Shown: piece by piece, positions 58,213-64,000 of the stretch | Layout: each line of letters starts with the position of its first letter | How positions within the stretch are numbered: the first letter of the stretch is position 1 | Source of the DNA: Pelagibaculum spongiae | Lineage (GTDB): Bacteria > Pseudomonadota > Gammaproteobacteria > Enterobacterales > Pelagibaculaceae | Length of the DNA: 64,000 nt | NCBI RefSeq assembly: GCF_003097315.1 | Contig: NZ_QDDL01000002.1 | Location: 186,001-250,000, forward strand | Direction of reading: 5' to 3' | Notes under the pieces: model-generated | Seen by the model: only the letters and a program-made list of their open reading frames with translations | The model's database searches: none | What the model was told of the DNA's origin: nothing | Translations under genes and position numbers: made by a program

Positions 58213-58533
58213 CTAGTTAAAATCCGTACTAAGATTTTTTAATATCCCAGACAATTTGGTTATATAGTTTGGCCACAAATTATCAAGTATTGAAAAGCCT
58301 CTCTCTTTACATAATGCCAATAAAGTTTGGTTTCTGGATATTACTACAACATTTTTTCTTTTGATTGGCTGATCTCTAACATATCTACCTTGCAATGCTT
58401 CACTTTGGATACCGTGTCTTTTACCGTAACTAGCAATTTCAATACTAATTGGTATTGGCTTTCGATCGAATTCAAGCCACGCGACCAACCCGATAACCCC
58501 TTCGAAAAAGCCCATACTGCTAAGTTCATGCAT
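58213..58533 (-). CDS. Hypothetical protein
   Basis: A 106-residue protein with WLEFDRKPIPISIEIASYGK and KRKNVVVISRNQTLLALC as recognisable beta-alpha segments. It may be the remainder of a longer protein, since the N-terminus starts abruptly. Family unknown. Confidence 0.45.
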   Translation of the reverse strand: MHELSSMGFFEGVIGLVAWLEFDRKPIPISIEIASYGKRHGIQSEALQGRYVRDQPIKRKNVVVISRNQTLLALCKERGFSILDNLWPNYITKLSGILKNLSTDFN

Positions 58534-58615
58534 TGAATTTATTGAAACTTTATCAATCCAATATTTAGAAAACTTAAACGATATTATTTTTTAATATCAT
58601 TTATAAGAAGATCAC

Positions 58616-58876
58616 TTATAAGGCATAAATACAATGGCTATCTGTTTTAATTAATAATTCGACAAACTGCTTATGGAGTAACTCATGATTGAAAACAAAA
58701 CATCTTTCTAATTCTGGCAGCGTCGTAATTGAAGACAGATCAATTTCACTAGACGATTGTCCCTTTAGTGTTCGTCTTGACCAAAAAACTTCATCCAAAT
58801 GAATATAAATTAACACTCCCCTCCATGGGTTATTGGCCACGAGATAGCAACCACCTAAGACTAGTACAGCAAACAC
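58616..58876 (-). CDS. Possible small lipoprotein
   Basis: An 86-residue frame starting MFAVLVLGGCYLVANNPWRGV, where LGGC could be a very short lipobox. The remaining sequence has an acidic helix (ITTLPELERCFVFNHELL). No upstream ribosome-binding site is clear, so it may be non-coding. Confidence 0.35.
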   Translation of the reverse strand: MFAVLVLGGCYLVANNPWRGVLIYIHLDEVFWSRRTLKGQSSSEIDLSSITTLPELERCFVFNHELLHKQFVELLIKTDSHCIYAL

Positions 58877-58961
58877 TTAAATGAAGGCGTTTGATAACTA
58901 AAACCTGCCTAATTAGTCTGCAAAATTCTGATAGTCATTTTGTCCGCTTCTACGCCCCTCT

Positions 58962-59012
58962 CTCGTGCAATGACAAGCCCTGCGGCTTACTCAGGGCATC
59001 TCATTGCGAGCG
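58962..59012. repeat. Palindromic repeat upstream of the cysS 3' end
   Basis: TGCAATGACAAGCCCTG and CAGGGCATCTCATTGCG form a long imperfect stem with a 9-nt loop, of the kind known from dispersed REP or MITE elements. Confidence 0.5.
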
Positions 59013-59090
59013 TCGATACTTGATTATATTCAAATCAGATAACTACAAACCATCAGAAGAATATACTGAATAGATACCAATCTACCAATA

Positions 59091-60533
59091 TTAATATACC
59101 GTCACTTTCGACAGCTTCGTCTTTTCCAACTTGAACCCCTTATCTTGATCTTGCATTTGATAGCCAGCTTGTAAAATTAGCTCTCGCAGCCTGTCAGCTT
59201 CTAACCAATTTTTTTGTTTACGCGCCTGCCAGCGCTGCTCTGCCAAGGTAATTACTTGCAGCGGTATTTCTGACGATACTTGGTCAGCTTTCAACAAATC
59301 CAGCCCAAGCACTCGCTCCATTTGCTGCAAGGTTGCCCGTTTATTTTCATCGGCTATTTCACTGGCGATCATTTCAGATAACACCGCCATTGCTTGTGGC
59401 ATGGCTAAGTCATTATTAATTTTTTCAGTGAATTTATTCCAAAAATATCGATCAACCTGGCCATCTTCAGGCCAAGCACTGACTTTAGTTTTTAATTTAA
59501 TCATCCGGTCTGAAGCCTGTTGCAAGCTTTGCCAACTGAAATTCAAATGACTGCGATAATGACTGGTCAATACCAGGTATCGATAAGCTAATGGCGAAAA
59601 GCCACGCTGCACCAATTCACTTAATAACAGAGACGTTCCAGACTTAGATATTTTTTGTTGATCTAGCTGCAAGAAATATCCATGCATCCAGTAGCTGGCT
59701 TGCCTGTGACCATTTTTAGCCTGAGATTGAGCAATTTCATTGGTATGGTGCACCGGTATATGATCTTCACCACCGGCATGAATATCAAATTGCTTGCCTA
59801 AATAGTGTTCCGACATCGCAGAACATTCGATATGCCAACCGGGAAATCCAATACCCCATGGGCTTGGCCATTCCATTTGCCGCTGTTCGCCTCGGCTAAA
59901 TTTCCACAATGCAAAATCAGTAATTGAACGCTTTTCAGCGGCTTCAACTCTTACACCTGATTTCAAACCAGCAATGTCTAACCGTGCCAGCTGGCCGTAA
60001 TCTTTCAGTTTACTGGAATCAAAATAAACACCATCACTGGTTTGATAAGTAAAGCCTTTATCTTGTAGTTGCTGGACGAATTCAATTTGCTGCTGAATAT
60101 GCTCGGTGGCCCGGCAAATCGTTTCTGGCGTTTCAATATTTAATTCAGCAAGATCGCTCAAAAATTTGTTTTCAAAATACTCGGCAATTTGCCAGGCAGA
60201 TTTGTTATGTTTCCTAGCACCCTTTTCCATTTTATCTTCGCCGGAATCAGCATCTGAAACTAGGTGTCCCACATCGGTTATGTTCATCACATGGTGAATC
60301 TGATAACCATTTAATTTCAAAGTGCGCCGTAAGATATCGACAAAAATATAGGTTCTCAGATTTCCTAAATGAGCATAGTCATAAACCGTCGGGCCGCAGG
60401 CATAAAGCCCGATTTTCGCTGGATCCAGTGGTTGAAATGGAATGATTGCTCTTTGCCAACTATCAAAAAACTGCAACTGACTTTGCGGTTTAAATGACTC
60501 AGACTCATATTGATCGATTGATTTTTGTTGCAT
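59091..60533 (-). CDS. cysS: Cysteinyl-tRNA synthetase (divergent type)
   Basis: A 480-residue class I synthetase. The HIGH signature reads HLGN in [17 protein letters not shown], and KMSKS reads KISKS. Expected zinc ligands are present: the Cys of YACGPT, the Cys of [13 protein letters not shown], and His plus Glu in [30 protein letters not shown] is found in a second branch of cysteinyl-tRNA synthetases rather than in the E. coli type. It charges tRNA-Cys. The leader upstream codes for a poly-Cys peptide. Whether a canonical cysS exists elsewhere in the genome is unknown. Confidence 0.9.
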   Translation of the reverse strand: MQQKSIDQYESESFKPQSQLQFFDSWQRAIIPFQPLDPAKIGLYACGPTVYDYAHLGNLRTYIFVDILRRTLKLNGYQIHHVMNITDVGHLVSDADSGEDKMEKGARKHNKSAWQIAEYFENKFLSDLAELNIETPETICRATEHIQQQIEFVQQLQDKGFTYQTSDGVYFDSSKLKDYGQLARLDIAGLKSGVRVEAAEKRSITDFALWKFSRGEQRQMEWPSPWGIGFPGWHIECSAMSEHYLGKQFDIHAGGEDHIPVHHTNEIAQSQAKNGHRQASYWMHGYFLQLDQQKISKSGTSLLLSELVQRGFSPLAYRYLVLTSHYRSHLNFSWQSLQQASDRMIKLKTKVSAWPEDGQVDRYFWNKFTEKINNDLAMPQAMAVLSEMIASEIADENKRATLQQMERVLGLDLLKADQVSSEIPLQVITLAEQRWQARKQKNWLEADRLRELILQAGYQMQDQDKGFKLEKTKLSKVTVY

Positions 60534-60632
60534 TGGCCACCCGGGGAATCATTAGCTTGCGAATGAATGTTCGGCGGTAGCGCTAATGCTGGTGTTTCTG
60601 TAGAAGAGTCTAGTGACTAAAAAACCACAAAA

Positions 60633-60660
60633 AAGGCCGTAGCATTGCGTCTACGGCCTT
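60633..60660 (-). terminator. Attenuator terminator in the cysS leader
   Basis: On the minus strand AAGGCCGTAG / CTACGGCCTT (10-bp perfect stem, 8-nt loop) is followed by TTTTGTGGTTTTTT. It lies between the leader peptide and the cysS start, about 100 bp upstream. Its 5' arm (GGCCGT) can alternatively pair with ACGGCT at 60703-60698 inside the leader ORF. Confidence 0.8.
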
Positions 60661-60684
60661 TAAAAAATACTTGTCTGTAATGAG

Positions 60685-60777
60685 TTACATAAAGCACAGC
60701 CGTCGTGACGAAGCACAACAGCAACAACAGGCAATGCCTACCGGGAAAAGTAAAACAATTGAATTTACAGATTTCAT
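60685..60777 (-). CDS. Poly-cysteine leader peptide of cysS
   Basis: A 30-codon frame that contains VGIACCCCCASSRRLC: five Cys codons in a row (60729-60715) and a sixth seven codons later. It starts with ATG at 60777, seven bases after a -10-like TAGAAT, so the mRNA may begin at the start codon (leaderless). An intrinsic terminator follows 25 bases after the stop. By analogy with hisL, ribosome stalling when Cys-tRNA is scarce would let transcription continue into cysS. I know of no such leader for cysS in this group of bacteria. Confidence 0.75.
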   Translation of the reverse strand: MKSVNSIVLLFPVGIACCCCCASSRRLCFM

Positions 60778-60783
60778 AAAGCA

Positions 60784-60811
60784 ATTCTAACACAACAAAT
60801 TAATGGATCAA
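60784..60811 (-). promoter_or_regulatory. Candidate promoter of the cysS leader
   Basis: TTGATC (-35, 60811-60806), 16-bp spacer, TAGAAT (-10, 60789-60784; five of six matches). The predicted transcription start coincides with the ATG at 60777. Confidence 0.55.
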
Positions 60812-60914
60812 GCGCCAGCAACCTCAAGCAATTTTATTCTCAAACAACACTGGACTATCAGCTAACATGGCTACTAATCAATAAAAGTGCTCAGAAATTT
60901 AAAATTATCCCAGG

Positions 60915-61008
60915 CTTTGTAGGTTTGATGAGCGCTAGCGAAATCAGACAGCTGGCCATAGGTTTCAAAAGTGCCTGATTGCGCCAAAGGCTTATCAAAC
61001 CACAGCAA
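60915..61008. repeat. REP-pair (BIME-like) element
   Basis: GTAGGTTTGATGAGCGCTAG and, on the other strand, GTGGTTTGATAAGCC face each other across about 30 bp, both with the GAGC/GCG core. Confidence 0.6.
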
Positions 61009-62397
61009 AATGTTCGATACCTCGGGAAACAAGATGTTTATTTTATTCTACCACTCTAACCATTATTTGAATAAATCATTCAATTATCAAACAATCTGAT
61101 TAGCCTATTCTGCATCGATCATTGCAAAAAATATTGAAGTTAACGCCAACCGTTATTTATCACCGGCAAACAACTCATTAAAATTTATCAGAAAACCATT
61201 CTCTATTTTTTTCTGGCTAGCAGCCTTTGATTTAAATTATGATTCGCGACAACCAATAGCATAGATTTATGCTGAACAGCCAAGCTGCAAGCCTGCATAA
61301 TCAATCAAAAAAAATATCTATCTACTCGATCAAACAAGACGGTAAAGGCTGTTTGAAAATGGAGGCAATCTGATAGCACTGCTTTCTACTGCGACTACCC
61401 TCTCTAATCTAAAGAAATTGTTTTACTAAGACCACTCTACGAAGCCCCTGCATTATAGCGATAACTGCCAATATAATTTGAATATCAAACACCCAGCATA
61501 AGGCTTGGTTACATGCAGAACTAGTCATCGCCTTAAAAAGGAAATACTCAACATTTACATCAAACAAGCACTGATAGTCGATCGCCAGATTATTCAGCAA
61601 CAGCGCCTGACTAGCTAGTTCGCCCACTAAAAAACAACAGCTAAGCCAAAAATAATACGATTTTTAGCAAAAAGTGTTTAACCCGGAGAGAAAAGAACAT
61701 ATAATGCGCGGCAGCGTATGCGAATTGATCTTTGCTTATTCTCTATATACAAATGTTATATAACAGTGACATCTAGTGAACTGCGAAAAGTAACTGTTCT
61801 GTAAATTTCAACCTGCTTCGTCAGATAATATCGTCGATGAATCCAAGCTGCTTGAATAGCTGCCAACATAAATGAAAACATCAACCGTCTGTTTTCATTT
61901 AATTATTATGGTCGACTATCATTTTAGTTTGGCTTAACTCAAACTAGTTCAGTTAAATTCGCACAAAAAACAATCAAAGTTTCATATTACTAATATCAAA
62001 TTCCCTGCAACCCATATCGAAGAGAAAACTTCAAGCATTGAGCATCTCCTGAAACCTTATCATGATCAATAGCATATAAAAACCTTTTTCTGGTAATAGC
62101 TACTTTCGGCGCAAACCTTTCACGGCCGATTTACTGTAAGTTAATAATCTATTGCTTCCTGTCAATAAGCAGCGATTTGGCCTTTTGCTCACTTTTTCCC
62201 AACAGCTAGCATTGCTTCAACTCAAATTACTAAAAAACTTCATAATTGACATGCACGCCCCAAGCCCACCAAACACTACAATTTCAAAGACTTGCGAGAA
62301 ATCGACCTTAAAAAAAACAAATAAGTGATCTTTCGCAATTTACAAACAGCTCCCAAATGCGCAAAATACTTTTTTTGAATGTTTAAATAGTCTAATA
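61009..62397. other. Gene-poor A+T-rich stretch
   Basis: I see no supported gene in these 1.4 kb on either strand; the only frames over 60 codons lack ribosome-binding sites and family motifs. A stem-loop at 61870-61900 (AAATGAAAACA/TGTTTTCATTT) could end a small RNA. The region may be a decayed locus or a long regulatory interval before the helicase gene. Confidence 0.5.
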
Positions 62398-64000
62398 ATG
62401 CGTCCTCTGTCTGTCGAAGAACTCTATGATTTTTTTGATCCTGATGAGATCAAACGCGGAATGTCTTATTACTCCGATCGCCGGGTTCGTGAAGTTGACT
62501 TCGCCGGCAATCGTGTCCGCGGTAGGGTTCGGGGTAGTGCCCGACAAGCTTATCGAGTAGTAGCGACCATTGCCGAAAAAGAAGATGGCGACTTACACAT
62601 CGAATCTCGCTGCTCTTGTACCCATAAAGAAAACTGCCAGCATGGCGTTGCTTTGGTTATGGAAGCACAGCGACTGAAAGGCCACGATCCAGAAAAAGCT
62701 GATTCAAGAGATCACCTAGATCACACGCTCAAGACTTGGTTCCAGGAACTGGACAAGTCAATGCAGCCAGAACCTGATCTATGGCCGGACAATGTTAAAG
62801 AACGTCTACTTTACGGTTTATCCCTTTCTCCAGGCATTCGCCGATTGAATGTTACCCTGGCAGTTGGCCGACTATTAAGTAGTTGCCAGTTGTCAGACTC
62901 CGAACCTCGCCCTTTCCAAGCAGAAAATGTATTCCGCGGTAAAAGCCCGGCGCGATTCTTAGTTGAATCAGATTTATCGATTTGCCGTCGAATTGTGGCT
63001 AACGAATCTAGCTTGCTGCAAGGCGAAGAAGGCTATGAGTTGCTGCGCGCCATGTTACGAACCGGCCGCTGCTACTGGATCGAATGGGGCCATATGTTCC
63101 CCTTGTCTCTCGGTTCTGATGAAGCACTCAACTTGGCATGGGATGTCGATGACCAATGTCGCCAACATTTAAAGCTGGCTGGCAACCGCACTGCGCTGCC
63201 CGTCACTCCAGCTTGTTACCTCGAGCCAGAACATAGCCAGATTGGTGTGATTGAAAGTGATATCGAAGAGTCAATGCTGACTTCTTTATTGTCGATGCCT
63301 CCGGTACCTGCCGATCAAATTCAATCATTTCAGAAGCGCTGGACCAAGCTGGCCCGCGAATTCCGTTTGCCACGTCCTAAAGCACTGGAATATTCAGAAG
63401 TTGCGGCGATCGAACCTAAACCCATCATGAAGTTTGTACTGCAAGCGGTACCCACCTATGACTGGCAGACCGAAACCGCTTGGGAACAGCCAGCAATCAA
63501 ATTGTTTTTTGATTACGACGGCCACCTGATCGATGCCGGCAACGCTAAAAAAGAAATGACGGTTTTCCAACAAGAGCGTCAGGTACACATTCACCGTCAT
63601 TTAGAACTGGAAAAAGACTGGTTAGCACGCTTAACCAAATCTTCAGTTCGCGCTGTCACCGCCGTTTACGGCAACCGCCCACTGAATAACTCCTATGCGC
63701 CTACCGGTGAAAAAGGTTTGAGCCAGGAAAATTTATGGCTGGGTTATTTACAGCAAGAATTACCAGAACTGCAAAAACAAGGTTTTAACATTGAATTCAC
63801 CGAAGACTTCCCATGGCGTTTACATAACGGCGAAGATTCTACTTGGATTCTCGATGTCGCTAAATACGACAACGACTGGTTAAGCTTTGCAGTAAAAATT
63901 CAAATTGATGGCGAACAGATTGATCTGCTTCCGGCGATTATGGGCTTGATCGAAGAAATGGGAGATGACATCACCAAAATCACCCCCGATCAAACGCTAC
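62398..64000 (+). CDS. SWIM-zinc-finger SNF2-type helicase (5' part)
   Basis: An open frame of 534 codons that runs off the window. Residues about 70-95 hold the SWIM zinc-binding pattern CxCx5CxH (CSCTHKENCQH). N-terminal SWIM domains followed by several hundred residues of this type are typical of bacterial SNF2-family ATPases related to HepA/RapA; the helicase core would lie beyond the window. The long region here has no catalytic motif yet. The ATG at 62398 is preferred although the ribosome-binding site is poor. Function is likely in transcription or DNA remodelling. Confidence 0.8.
   Translation, partial: MRPLSVEELYDFFDPDEIKRGMSYYSDRRVREVDFAGNRVRGRVRGSARQAYRVVATIAEKEDGDLHIESRCSCTHKENCQHGVALVMEAQRLKGHDPEKADSRDHLDHTLKTWFQELDKSMQPEPDLWPDNVKERLLYGLSLSPGIRRLNVTLAVGRLLSSCQLSDSEPRPFQAENVFRGKSPARFLVESDLSICRRIVANESSLLQGEEGYELLRAMLRTGRCYWIEWGHMFPLSLGSDEALNLAWDVDDQCRQHLKLAGNRTALPVTPACYLEPEHSQIGVIESDIEESMLTSLLSMPPVPADQIQSFQKRWTKLAREFRLPRPKALEYSEVAAIEPKPIMKFVLQAVPTYDWQTETAWEQPAIKLFFDYDGHLIDAGNAKKEMTVFQQERQVHIHRHLELEKDWLARLTKSSVRAVTAVYGNRPLNNSYAPTGEKGLSQENLWLGYLQQELPELQKQGFNIEFTEDFPWRLHNGEDSTWILDVAKYDNDWLSFAVKIQIDGEQIDLLPAIMGLIEEMGDDITKITPDQTL

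Noticed and set aside
61409-61627. 72-codon frame in the gene-poor region
   Set aside because: No ribosome-binding site, no motif and no partner gene; length is within chance for this A+T content.

Overview
This window looks like a piece of a marine-type gammaproteobacterial chromosome of moderate G+C. The argH / algZ-algR / hemC-hemD(X)-hemY neighbourhood matches the arrangement known from Pseudomonas. A ccoNOQP cbb3 oxidase operon, a lysine riboswitch of the Vibrio/Shewanella kind, a HugZ-like protein, a glycine-betaine ABC importer and prfC fit the same assignment. I cannot name the genus. No rRNA, tRNA or CRISPR array was found.

Layout. 0.1-7.5 kb: prfC, an unknown protein, a decayed IS200-type element with an amber codon in its transposase, a lipoprotein hydrolase, a CurA-like reductase, a TruC-like pseudouridine synthase, a Phd/ParE-type toxin-antitoxin pair and a decayed coding stretch. 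7.5-9.6 kb: an NhaC-family transporter behind a complete lysine riboswitch with its own terminator, so probably a lysine transporter. 9.7-18.2 kb: a secreted unknown, a NifX-like protein, a large membrane protein, and a thioredoxin/permease operon. The promoter region of that operon has been duplicated around a gene whose product carries the motif pattern of the pertussis-toxin ADP-ribosyltransferases. A cold-shock/excalibur protein and an Abi_2-family gene with an unusual leader follow. 18.4-25.2 kb: ccoNOQP (with an FNR/Anr box) and, in the opposite direction, hisBHAF.

25.3-31.6 kb: small proteins, a GreA/B-like factor, an acetyltransferase, an amino-acid (cystine-type) ABC importer and argH. 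32.0-38.7 kb: the algZ-algR two-component pair, then hemC, a hemD-hemX fusion and hemY. 38.7-43.5 kb: an AbiC-like membrane protein, pepT, an intact IS200-type element, a lipoprotein and a probable papain-like cysteine peptidase. 43.6-46.2 kb: hisG-hisD preceded by a his leader peptide and attenuator. 46.4-50.6 kb: a DUF1835 protein, a Fic AMPylase gene with a dense, helically phased operator array, a HugZ-like protein and a MarR regulator. 50.7-57.7 kb: a betaine ABC importer, an EamA exporter, a PQQ-type sugar dehydrogenase and RidA. 57.8-64.0 kb: three unknown small genes, a divergent cysteinyl-tRNA synthetase, a 1.5 kb gene-poor stretch and the 5' part of a SWIM/SNF2-type helicase gene that runs off the window.

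Most notable. (1) cysS is preceded by a 30-codon leader peptide with five consecutive Cys codons, which appears to be leaderless and is followed by an intrinsic terminator: a candidate cysteine-sensing attenuator. (2) The pertussis-toxin-like ADP-ribosyltransferase gene lies between two 97-bp copies of a promoter/operator segment. (3) The Abi gene has a short upstream ORF and an RNA pseudoknot that would hide its ribosome-binding site. (4) The Fic gene carries 11 phased half-sites upstream. The his leader and the lysine riboswitch show that amino-acid-sensing RNA control is common in this genome.
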